NCBI RefSeq assembly: GCF_000730165.1
Contig: NZ_CP022110.1
Location: 1,619,501-1,683,500, forward strand
DNA: 64,000 nt
Reading direction: 5' to 3'
DNA from: Nitrospirillum viridazoti CBAmc
GTDB taxonomy: Bacteria; Pseudomonadota; Alphaproteobacteria; Azospirillales; Azospirillaceae
Within the stretch, counting starts at the first letter, position 1. Each line of letters begins with the position of its first letter. The position numbers and the translations under genes were made by a program. This document shows, one piece after another, positions 32,853 through 40,651 of the stretch. Under the pieces are notes generated by a model. It saw only the letters and a program-made list of their open reading frames with translations. It searched no databases and was not told where the DNA came from.

Positions 32853-33869
32853 TCAGCAGACCGAGGCCGCCGCCGTCATCTTGAAGATGCCCTGGGCGTT
32901 GCCGCTGTCGAATCGCAGGTCCAGCCGGCGGCCCGCTTCGGTGTCGATGAGGTCGCGCGAAATGAACTCATAAAACGACCCCGGCACCACGCGGCTGACC
33001 GTGGCGCCCCGGGCGTCGACGAACGGCCGTTCCACCATGGCCGCCCGCAGCGCCGTCTGGCGGACCGTGCCGTTGCGCGACACCTCCACCTTGGGCTTCA
33101 TCTCATAGCCCCGGGCCTTCAGCTCCTCCGCCAGCGCCTCCACATCCGGCACCCGGTCGGTGGCGTGGTTGAACCGGTTGCCTTCGGTGGCGATCCAGGC
33201 GAGTTCCGCCGATTCCGCCAGCAGCGTCTCGTACTGCGCCAGGGTGGGTACCGGGTGGTGGCGGTCGAACAGGCGCACCAGTTCGCCCACCAGGCCTGTC
33301 GCCTCGTCCAGGCTCAGCGTGCCGCCGGCGGCCAGCCGGTCCAGCAGGCCCTTGGCCTCGGCGGCCAACGGATCCACCTTCACCTGGAACACCTGCTGTG
33401 CCGCCGCCTGCACTTCGGGTGAGAAGCGGTCGGGGAAGATTTCACTGACGAAGAACTGGGCAATGTCGTCGGGATAATCGCGGTGGGTGTAGGCGTAGCC
33501 CATCATGCGCAGCCGCTCCAGCGGGTAGGTCCCGCCGACGTGATAGCCCAGCGGCTCCAGCACGCGGGCGAAGGCGGCGTGGCCGGGCGGCAGCGCCCCC
33601 AACCTTGGTGCGTTCACCGTCCGCAGGGCGCCGTGGTCGAACACCATGCGCCCGCCCTGCTCCCGCACATAGCGGGCCCCCTCTGGCACCTCGCGCAGCA
33701 GGCCCCGGAACAGCAGCATGTTCAGGGCCTGGGCCACCGCGGCGCGTGGCACCGCGTCGCCATGGTCCGTCAGGAAATCGGGATGAAGGGCCAGCATCTC
33801 CATCAGCCGGCCGGCCTCCTCCGAACCGACCAGCCCCTGGGCGATCTTCTGGACGGTGGGCGTCTTCAT
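32853..33869 (-). CDS. hglS: DUF1338 protein, 2-oxoadipate dioxygenase/decarboxylase (HglS-type)
   Basis: A 338-residue DUF1338 protein. HglS of Pseudomonas putida converts 2-oxoadipate to D-2-hydroxyglutarate with Fe(II) and oxygen in D- and L-lysine breakdown. The expected metal ligands are visible: His in MVFDHGALRTV, His in NRFNHATDRVPDV and Glu in GSFYEFISRD. It is shorter than the Pseudomonas enzyme, matching the compact DUF1338 branch. The ATG at 33869 (MKTPTVQK) starts just after the dehydrogenase gene; a longer in-frame extension would lie wholly inside that gene and was rejected. It is the last gene of an operon with two other lysine-catabolic enzymes, which supports the assignment. 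Confidence 0.85.
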   Translation of the reverse strand: MKTPTVQKIAQGLVGSEEAGRLMEMLALHPDFLTDHGDAVPRAAVAQALNMLLFRGLLREVPEGARYVREQGGRMVFDHGALRTVNAPRLGALPPGHAAFARVLEPLGYHVGGTYPLERLRMMGYAYTHRDYPDDIAQFFVSEIFPDRFSPEVQAAAQQVFQVKVDPLAAEAKGLLDRLAAGGTLSLDEATGLVGELVRLFDRHHPVPTLAQYETLLAESAELAWIATEGNRFNHATDRVPDVEALAEELKARGYEMKPKVEVSRNGTVRQTALRAAMVERPFVDARGATVSRVVPGSFYEFISRDLIDTEAGRRLDLRFDSGNAQGIFKMTAAASVC

Positions 33870-33883
33870 GGGACTGTCCCTCC

Positions 33884-35407
33884 TCAACCGATGTCGAACT
33901 GCACGCCCTGGGCAAGCGGCAGCGATCTCGAGTAATTGATGGTGTTGGTGGCCCGCCGCATGTAGGCCTTCCAGCTGTCCGACCCGGCCTCGCGCCCGCC
34001 TCCCGTCTCCTTCTCGCCGCCGAAGGCGCCGCCGATCTCGGCCCCCGAGGGGCCCAGATTGACGTTGGCGATGCCGCAGTCGGAACCGGCCGGGCTCATA
34101 AAGGTCTCGGCCTCGCGCATGTCGGTGGTGAAGATGCTGGAGGCCAACCCCTGCGGCACGCCGTTCTGCAAGGCAATGGCCTGGTCCAGGTCGCGGTAGC
34201 GCACGACGTAGAGGATGGGGGCGAAGGTTTCTTCCAACATGGGGCCGGCCTGGTCCGGCATGACCACCAGCGCCGGGCGCACGTAATAAGCGTCGCCCGA
34301 GCCCACATCCACCCGGTCGCCGCCAATGACGGTGCCGCCGGCGGCCTTGGCGGCGGCCAGCGCCTTGACCATGCCGTCGTAGGATGCCTTGTCGATCAGC
34401 GGGCCCACCAGGGTGCCGGCCTCGCGCGGGTCGCCCACCTTGACGCTGCGATAGGCGGCCGCCAGCCGGTCCAGCAGGCGGTCGGCCACGGCCTCGTGCA
34501 CGATCAGACGGCGCAGGGTGGTGCAGCGCTGGCCGGCCGTGCCCATGGCGGCGAAGGCGATGCCGCGCACCGCCAGTTCCAGATCGGCCGACGGCGCCAC
34601 GATGGCGGCGTTGTTGCCGCCCAGTTCCAGGATGGCGCGGGCGAAGCGCGCCGCCAGGCGGGGCGCCACGGCGCGGCCCATGCGGGTGGAGCCGGTGGCG
34701 GAGACCAGCGGCACCAGCGGATGGTCCACCAGCGCCTGGCCCACGTCGGCATGCCCCTGGGCCAGGATGGACAAGCCGTCCGGAGCGGAACCGAACTTGG
34801 CGGCGGCGCGCTCGAAGGCCGCCTGCACGGCGATGGCGGTCAGGGGCGTCTTTTCCGACGGCTTCCAGATGACGCTGTTGCCGCAGACCAGGGCCAGGGC
34901 GGCGTTCCACGACCAGACCGCCACGGGGAAGTTGAAGGCGCTGATGACGCCGCAGACACCCAGCGGATGCCAGGTTTCCATCAGGCGATGGCCCGGCCGC
35001 TCCGTGGCGATGGTCAGGCCGTAGAGCTGGCGGGATAGGCCGACCGCGAAGTCGCAGATGTCGATCATCTCCTGCACTTCGCCCAGGCCTTCGGACAGGA
35101 TCTTGCCGGCTTCCAACGTCACCAGCAGGCCCAGGTCGGTGCGCACGGCGCGCAGTTCCTCGCCCAGCAGGCGGACCAACTCACCCCGGCGGGGGGCCGG
35201 CACCACGCGCCAAGCCAGCTGCGCGGCATGCGCCTTGCGCACCAGCGCGTCGACATCGGCGGCCGACAGGGTCGTCACCCGGCCCGCTTCGCCGCCATCG
35301 ATGGGGCTGCGCGCCACGATATCGCCGCCCGCAAGCACGGCCCGGTCCACGCCCAGCCGGTCCAGCACCGCCAGGACGTCATCCCGGGTTCCGCTCACTG
35401 CCGTCAT
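33884..35407 (-). CDS. L-2-aminoadipate-6-semialdehyde dehydrogenase (ALDH7 type)
   Basis: A 507-residue aldehyde dehydrogenase. Motifs: NAD-binding VISAFNFPVAVWSWNAAL, the general base Glu in LELGGNNAAIVAP, the catalytic Cys in GTAGQRCTTLRRL, and the C-terminal GGAFGGEKETGGGREAGSD typical of the ALDH7/antiquitin family. The ALDH7 branch oxidises aminoadipate semialdehyde (in equilibrium with piperideine-6-carboxylate) to 2-aminoadipate. It lies between a saccharopine/lysine-dehydrogenase-type gene and an HglS-type gene, exactly in pathway order apart from a missing transaminase. The ATG at 35407 follows GGGAAGAAG; upstream in-frame ATGs lie in an 18-base duplication. Confidence 0.92.
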   Translation of the reverse strand: MTAVSGTRDDVLAVLDRLGVDRAVLAGGDIVARSPIDGGEAGRVTTLSAADVDALVRKAHAAQLAWRVVPAPRRGELVRLLGEELRAVRTDLGLLVTLEAGKILSEGLGEVQEMIDICDFAVGLSRQLYGLTIATERPGHRLMETWHPLGVCGVISAFNFPVAVWSWNAALALVCGNSVIWKPSEKTPLTAIAVQAAFERAAAKFGSAPDGLSILAQGHADVGQALVDHPLVPLVSATGSTRMGRAVAPRLAARFARAILELGGNNAAIVAPSADLELAVRGIAFAAMGTAGQRCTTLRRLIVHEAVADRLLDRLAAAYRSVKVGDPREAGTLVGPLIDKASYDGMVKALAAAKAAGGTVIGGDRVDVGSGDAYYVRPALVVMPDQAGPMLEETFAPILYVVRYRDLDQAIALQNGVPQGLASSIFTTDMREAETFMSPAGSDCGIANVNLGPSGAEIGGAFGGEKETGGGREAGSDSWKAYMRRATNTINYSRSLPLAQGVQFDIG

Positions 35408-35415
35408 CGCTTCTT

Positions 35416-35452
35416 CCCTCATGCTGCTTTTTGGCCTCATGCTGCTTTTTAA
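35416..35452. repeat. 18-base tandem duplication in the lysine-operon spacer
   Basis: Two adjacent units, each with CTCATGCTGCTTTTT, differ only in the last bases. They lie between the semialdehyde dehydrogenase start and the end of the saccharopine-dehydrogenase-type gene. Each unit carries an in-frame ATG on the minus strand. Confidence 0.7.
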
Positions 35453-35469
35453 TTGAACGGCTGGACCAA

Positions 35470-36582
35470 TCAGGCGACGCGCGCCACCACCTGGTCCACC
35501 GGGTTCGCCCCCTGATAGGCGCGGCCGAAGCGGTTGGCCAGGAAATCATCCAGGGCGATGTCTTCCTGGCGGATGAAGCCATGCGACGGCAGGCGACCGT
35601 CGGCCAGCATGTCCAGCACGGCGCAGATGCCGGCGGCGGTGGTGGTCTGGATGGCGGTGCGCTGCCGGCCATGGGCGTAGTCGCCGAAGACGCGGCTGGA
35701 ATAGCTTTCCTGGGTCAGCTGGCCGTCCAGCATGCCGCTGACGGTGACGAAGATGACCACCACGTCCTGCATGGTGGCGGGCAAAGCCCCCTCCAGCACC
35801 GTCTTGAACAGGTCGCGCCGGTCGCGCAGGCGCAGATCGTTCAGCAGGGTCTTCATCAGCTGGCAGTGGCCGGGATAGCGGATGGTCTTGTAGTTCAAGG
35901 TGCGTACCCGGCCCTTCAGCACCTCCGCCAGGCTGCCTAGGCCGCCGGAGGTGTTGAACGCCTCGTACGGCACGCCATCCAGCCAGAACTCCTCCCGCTC
36001 CTCCAGCGCCGGCACCTCGCGCAGCGCGCCCTCCACGATGGCCTCGCAGGGCTCGCAATACTCGTTGATGACGCCGTCGGTGCTCCAGGTCAGGTTATAG
36101 CCCAGGGAGTTGCTGGCGTAGCGCGGCAAGGCGCCGACGCGCAGGCGCACGGCCTCCAGCGTGTCGAACTTCTTGGCCAGGCTGCCGGCGACGATGGAGA
36201 TGAAGCCCGGCGCCAAGCCGCACTGGGGGATGAAGGCGTTGGGGGCGTTGGCCGCCAGTTCCTTCACCCGGCGGGTGGTGGCCACATCCTCCGTCAGGTC
36301 CAGGTAGTGGCAGCGGGCGATGGCCGCGGCCTCCGCCACCTTGATGGTCAGGTGATAGGGGGCGGCGCTCAGCACGGCATAGGCGCCGGTCAGCGCCTCG
36401 GTCAGGGCGGGCACGTCGCTGATGTCGACCTCGCGCCGCTCGATGGGCAGGCGTTTGGAGACGCCTTCCAGCGCCTTGGCGGACCGGTCCAGCACCGTCA
36501 CCAGGAAATCGCCCGACCCCGCCAGGTTCTCCGCGATGATGGACCCGATCTTGCCCGCCCCGACGACGACGATGCGACGCAT
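35470..36582 (-). CDS. saccharopine dehydrogenase family protein (saccharopine reductase or lysine 6-dehydrogenase)
   Basis: A 370-residue NAD(P)-dependent enzyme. It starts with the Rossmann motif RRIVVVGAGKIGSIIAENLA. Family-typical parts are YAVLSAAPYHLTIKVAEAA, HYLDLTEDVA, PQCGLAPGFISIVAG and NSLGYNLTWSTDGVINEY. Members of this size either cleave saccharopine to aminoadipate semialdehyde and glutamate or oxidise lysine directly at the 6-amino group. Both give the substrate of the next enzyme in the operon; the sequence alone does not separate them. No lysine-ketoglutarate reductase gene is nearby, which slightly favours lysine 6-dehydrogenase. The ATG at 36582 follows GGGAGAG. Confidence 0.88.
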   Translation of the reverse strand: MRRIVVVGAGKIGSIIAENLAGSGDFLVTVLDRSAKALEGVSKRLPIERREVDISDVPALTEALTGAYAVLSAAPYHLTIKVAEAAAIARCHYLDLTEDVATTRRVKELAANAPNAFIPQCGLAPGFISIVAGSLAKKFDTLEAVRLRVGALPRYASNSLGYNLTWSTDGVINEYCEPCEAIVEGALREVPALEEREEFWLDGVPYEAFNTSGGLGSLAEVLKGRVRTLNYKTIRYPGHCQLMKTLLNDLRLRDRRDLFKTVLEGALPATMQDVVVIFVTVSGMLDGQLTQESYSSRVFGDYAHGRQRTAIQTTTAAGICAVLDMLADGRLPSHGFIRQEDIALDDFLANRFGRAYQGANPVDQVVARVA

Positions 36583-36673
36583 GTGTGCTCTCCCGTTCAA
36601 AGTTCCCTGTCGAAACGACTGTCGGGCAAACCCTTGACGGAATGAACAGTCAATGCGACCAATCTGACGGAAA

Positions 36674-37138
36674 ATGGTGGGCAGAATGATCAATCAGACC
36701 GACAGTTTTCAACCTGACGACCTGGACATCGCCCTGCTGCGCCTGTTGGAGGCGGACAGCCGGCTGCCCACAGTGACGCTGGCCAAGCGCCTGGGCGTGT
36801 CCCGCACCACGGTGCAGGCCCGGCTGGAACGCCTGGTGTCGCGCGGGGTCATCAGCGCCTTCACCATCCGCCTGGATGAGGATTACCTGGCACGGCGCAT
36901 CCAGGGCCATGTCGCCATCACCCTCCTGCCCAAGGCGGCGCGACAGGTGGAAACGCGGCTGAAGGCCATGCCCCAGGTGCGCCAGCTCTACGCCGTCAGC
37001 GGCCCCTTCGACATGATCGCCGTCGTCTCCACCGAATCCATCGCCGAGATGAACATGGTGATCGACGACATCGGCGCGGTGGAGGGGGTGGAGCGCACCA
37101 ACTCCTCCATCATCCTGTCTCGGCGCCTGGCGCGCTGA
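36674..37138 (+). CDS. Lrp/AsnC family transcriptional regulator, likely of the lysine operon
   Basis: A 154-residue regulator with an N-terminal helix-turn-helix (DLDIALLRLLEADSRLPTV, then LAKRLGVSRTTVQARLERL). The C-terminal RAM/ASNC ligand-binding domain includes VRQLYAVSGPFDMIAVVSTE and GVERTNSSIIL. Lrp-type proteins bind amino acids and switch multimer state. It is divergent from the lysine-degradation operon across about 90 bases, the usual place for a local activator. The ligand is therefore probably lysine or an intermediate such as aminoadipate, by inference. The start is ATG 36674 or 36686. Confidence 0.9.
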   Translation: MVGRMINQTDSFQPDDLDIALLRLLEADSRLPTVTLAKRLGVSRTTVQARLERLVSRGVISAFTIRLDEDYLARRIQGHVAITLLPKAARQVETRLKAMPQVRQLYAVSGPFDMIAVVSTESIAEMNMVIDDIGAVEGVERTNSSIILSRRLAR

Positions 37139-37541
37139 AGGGGCAATCCGTTAGGGGCGCCCGCTCCTTTTTTTGAGTCGCCTCGGCACCGTTCGGCACG
37201 GTCTCGCCCCCTTTCCGAAAATTACGCTGGGCGACCTAGGCCTGTTGGGAAGTGGCGCGATTCGGCACCACTTTTGTCTATTCCGTTCGATATAGGCAAA
37301 TTTGCCGGTAATTATGTTTCTGAATCGTTTCAGAGATGCGCACGACTGTTACACAGCAGTTACACTCCGGAGTGAAACCGGTTGCTGAAATCGTCAATTT
37401 TGCGACGCAGCATTGACGAGCATAAATTATCCAAAATAGCCTTTCCTCGTTGGCCCCGATCACAAGGGGACACGATTTCAGAAGAGATTTGTCTGGTTGG
37501 GGCCAGCAATATCAACAATCTCCAGAACAGCGGGGAAATCC
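37139..37541. other. 403-base gene-free region upstream of the second TonB receptor
   Basis: AT-richer than its surroundings and without a supported gene. It holds two direct GTTACAC repeats 11 bases apart (37348-37354, 37359-37365), at once followed by a perfect 12-base palindrome, CACTCCGGAGTG (37363-37374). A weak promoter-like TTGACG (37413-37418) follows. These are candidate binding sites controlling the receptor; the cognate regulator is unknown. Confidence 0.45.
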
Positions 37542-40500
37542 ATGGGCATGCCAAAATTCGGGCGGCGCGCGTTGCTGCTGTCCTCGACCATGCTTGTCGG
37601 CGCCTTGGCGGCGGCGGCGGATGCTGCGGCGCAACAATCGGCCAGCGCCAGCACCGATATGCAGGAAATCGTCGTCACCGGCTCACGCATCAAACAGGCC
37701 GCGAACCTGACCAGCGACAGCCCGCTGACGACGGTCGACAGTATCGAGATGAAGCTGCAGGGCACGACCAACGTCGAAACGATGCTGAACAACCTGCCCG
37801 GCATCACGGCGGCCCAGACCAACGCCCAGTCCAACGGCGCCACCGGCACCGCCACCATCAACCTGCGCAACCTGGGCGAAGCACGCACCCTGGTGCTGAT
37901 CGACGGGCGCCGCATGCCGCTGGGCGACCCGACCTACCCCTACGCGGACGTCAATTTCATCCCTGGCGCGCTGGTGGAAAGCGTGGACGTGGTCACCGGC
38001 GGCGCCTCGGCCGTCTATGGCTCGGACGCCGTGGCCGGTGTGGTGAATTTCAAGATGAAGCGCGACTTCGAAGGGGTGAAGGTCGACTATCAATTCTCCG
38101 CCGCGCAGCACAGCAACGAGAATGGTGACGCGCAAGGCGTCCTCAAGAAAAGCGCCTATCCGGTGACCATCCCCGGGGACCGCTTCGACGGCTTCGTCCG
38201 CGACAGCTCCTTCGTCATGGGCGTCAACTCACCCAACAACAAGGGCAACGTCACGGCCTACGCCACATATCGCTGGACCGAACCGGTGACGCAGGCGACC
38301 CGCGACTGGTCGGCGTGCACCATGGCCACCACCAGCAGCAATGAGGATGCGCTCGCCACCCAGGACAACCAGCGCTACTGCTCGGGCTCGTCCAACAGCG
38401 CCTATGCCCGCCTGCGCACCAACGGCTCGGGCACCGGCTATTCGCTGAACCCAGACGGCTCCGCATCCTTCGTGAAATACAACAGCGCGCTGGCCTTCAA
38501 CTACGGCCCCTACAACTACATCCAGCGCCAGGATGAGCGGTACACAGGCGGCGCCTTCGCGCACTATGAGATCAGCCCGGCGTTCGACGTCTACACCGAC
38601 TTCATGTTCATGTCCGACCACACCAAGGCGCAGATCGCGCCGTCGGGCTTCTTCAGCGGCACCACCTATTCCATCAACTGCGACAACCCGCTGATGTCGG
38701 CATCCGAAGCGACGACCCTGTGCGGCGCCAACGCCGGCAGCGCCAGCGCCACCTGGAAAGGCTATGTCGCCTATCGCTTCACCGACAACAACGCACCCCG
38801 CTACGATGACCTGCGGCACACCGACTACCGCTATGTCATCGGCACCAGGGGCGACCTGGGTGGCGGCTGGTCCTACGACGTTTACGCCCAGCATTCGGCG
38901 GTGATCTACAACGAGACCTACCAGAACGACGTTTCCATCGCCAAGCTGCAGAACGCGCTGCTGGCGAAGAACGTCAACGGCGTCGCCACCTGCGAATCCG
39001 TCATCAGCGGCACGGATACGGCCTGCGTGCCCATCAACATCTTCCAGCTGGGGAAGATCAGCAGCGCCGCCTACAACTACGTCTACACCACCAGCTTCAA
39101 GGAAGGCAGCACCACCCAGGACATCGTCAGCGGCACCGTCTCCGGCGACTTCGGCGCCTGGGGCGTGAAAAGCCCCTTCGCCAAGGATGCCGTGGCCGTC
39201 GCCTTGGGCAGCGAGTGGCGGCGCGATGCCATCGACCTGAAGTACAGCGAGAACGTGCTGTCCGGCGACCTGTCGGGCTCCGGCGCCGGCACCACCCAGC
39301 CGGCCGTGGGCGCCACCGAGGTGAAGGACATCTTCGGCGAACTGCGCCTGCCGCTGGTGTCGGACCAACCCTTCATCAAGGACCTGTCCATCGACGCCGG
39401 CTACCGCTGGTCGGACTACAACCTGGCGGGCAAGGCCAACACCTACAAGGCCAGCCTGAACTATGCCCCCATCAGCGACGTGGCCTTCCGCGGCGGCTAC
39501 AACCACGCCGTCCGCGCGCCCAACATCATCGAACTGTTCCAGACCAGCACCTCGGGCATCGGCGGCGCGCTGGACCCCTGCTCCGGTTCCAGCCCGTCGG
39601 CCTCACTGGCCCAATGCGGCCGCACCGGCGTCACGGCCGCGCAGTACGGCAACATCTCCGAATGCACCTCCGTCGACGGCTGCAACACGCTGAGCGGCGG
39701 CAACAAGGCGCTGAAGCCGGAAACGGCGGACACCTATACCGCCGGCTTCGTCTTCACGCCGACCTTCATGCCCAACTTCGCGGCCACGGTCGACTACTAC
39801 AACATCAAGATCCAGGACCTGATCGGCACGGTGCCGACCTCGCAGATCATGTCGCAATGCCTGAACACCGGTAATTCCTATTATTGCGACCTGATCCACC
39901 GCGGCGCCGCGGGCAGCCTGAACTCCAGTGACGGTTACTTCATCACCACCGACATCAACGCCGGCTACCGCCAGCAGGCGGGCATCGACATCTCCGGCAC
40001 CTACCGCCAGGACCTGGAGGATCTGGGGATCAAGGACCTGGGTGGCGTGACCCTGAAGTTCATCGGTTCCTGGACGCAGTTCAACCGCTACCAGCCGCTG
40101 TTGCACGAGGCCAAGTATGACTGCGCCGGCCTCTATGGCAGCACCTGCGGCCAGCCAACGCCCCATTGGCGCCATCAGGTCCGCGTCACCTGGAACACGC
40201 CGTGGAACGCCGACCTGTCGGTCAACTGGCGCTACATCGGCGGCACCAGCCTGGACAACAACAGCACCGACCCCAGCCTGAACGCCGGTTCCGGCATCTA
40301 CAACAACATCGACGGCAAGATCGCCGCGTACAATTACTTCGACCTCGCCGGGACCATCAACCTGATGGACCACTACACGCTGCGGTTCGGCGTCAACAAC
40401 CTGTTCGACAAGGACCCGCCCATCCAGTCCGCCAACGACGACTATGTCAGCGTGCTGGGCACCTATGGCAACGGCAACACCTACCCCGGCATCTACGACA

Positions 40501-40544
40501 CGCTGGGGCGGACCTTCTTTCTGGGTATCACCGCCGATTTCTAA
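37542..40544 (+). CDS. TonB-dependent receptor
   Basis: A 1000-residue outer-membrane receptor. A signal peptide (GRRALLLSSTMLVGALAAAA) is followed by a TonB box, EIVVTGSRIK, at residues 42-51. The plug contains ETMLNNLPGI, LRNLGEARTLVLIDGRR and SVDVVTGGASAVYGSDAVAG. The barrel ends with the terminal aromatic pattern GRTFFLGITADF. The plug wording is that of oar-like or vitamin/peptide-type receptors, a different subgroup from the receptor at 7905. The ligand is unknown. Two ATGs at 37542 and 37548 are equally possible starts. A terminator follows at 40586, then a TPR/2OG-oxygenase gene, a pairing seen with TonB receptors in related bacteria. Confidence 0.93.
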   Translation: MGMPKFGRRALLLSSTMLVGALAAAADAAAQQSASASTDMQEIVVTGSRIKQAANLTSDSPLTTVDSIEMKLQGTTNVETMLNNLPGITAAQTNAQSNGATGTATINLRNLGEARTLVLIDGRRMPLGDPTYPYADVNFIPGALVESVDVVTGGASAVYGSDAVAGVVNFKMKRDFEGVKVDYQFSAAQHSNENGDAQGVLKKSAYPVTIPGDRFDGFVRDSSFVMGVNSPNNKGNVTAYATYRWTEPVTQATRDWSACTMATTSSNEDALATQDNQRYCSGSSNSAYARLRTNGSGTGYSLNPDGSASFVKYNSALAFNYGPYNYIQRQDERYTGGAFAHYEISPAFDVYTDFMFMSDHTKAQIAPSGFFSGTTYSINCDNPLMSASEATTLCGANAGSASATWKGYVAYRFTDNNAPRYDDLRHTDYRYVIGTRGDLGGGWSYDVYAQHSAVIYNETYQNDVSIAKLQNALLAKNVNGVATCESVISGTDTACVPINIFQLGKISSAAYNYVYTTSFKEGSTTQDIVSGTVSGDFGAWGVKSPFAKDAVAVALGSEWRRDAIDLKYSENVLSGDLSGSGAGTTQPAVGATEVKDIFGELRLPLVSDQPFIKDLSIDAGYRWSDYNLAGKANTYKASLNYAPISDVAFRGGYNHAVRAPNIIELFQTSTSGIGGALDPCSGSSPSASLAQCGRTGVTAAQYGNISECTSVDGCNTLSGGNKALKPETADTYTAGFVFTPTFMPNFAATVDYYNIKIQDLIGTVPTSQIMSQCLNTGNSYYCDLIHRGAAGSLNSSDGYFITTDINAGYRQQAGIDISGTYRQDLEDLGIKDLGGVTLKFIGSWTQFNRYQPLLHEAKYDCAGLYGSTCGQPTPHWRHQVRVTWNTPWNADLSVNWRYIGGTSLDNNSTDPSLNAGSGIYNNIDGKIAAYNYFDLAGTINLMDHYTLRFGVNNLFDKDPPIQSANDDYVSVLGTYGNGNTYPGIYDTLGRTFFLGITADF

Positions 40545-40585
40545 TCGCCGACTCCCGGAGCGGCTTATCGTATAATCTCGACACG

Positions 40586-40617
40586 CGGCGGGTCCCTACC
40601 CAGGGGCCCGCCGTTTC
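40586..40617 (+). terminator. probable rho-independent terminator after the TonB receptor gene
   Basis: An 11-bp stem (40586-40596 with 40603-40613, one G-U pair), a 6-base loop and a short TTTCT tail, 41 bases after the receptor stop. Confidence 0.75.
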
Positions 40618-40651
40618 TCACTCCCGTTCACGACGCATCGGCGCACGCCTC

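Noticed and set aside
33870-34910. In-frame upstream extension of the DUF1338 gene
   Set aside because: The extension lies wholly inside the aldehyde dehydrogenase gene in another frame. The family begins near MKTPTVQK.
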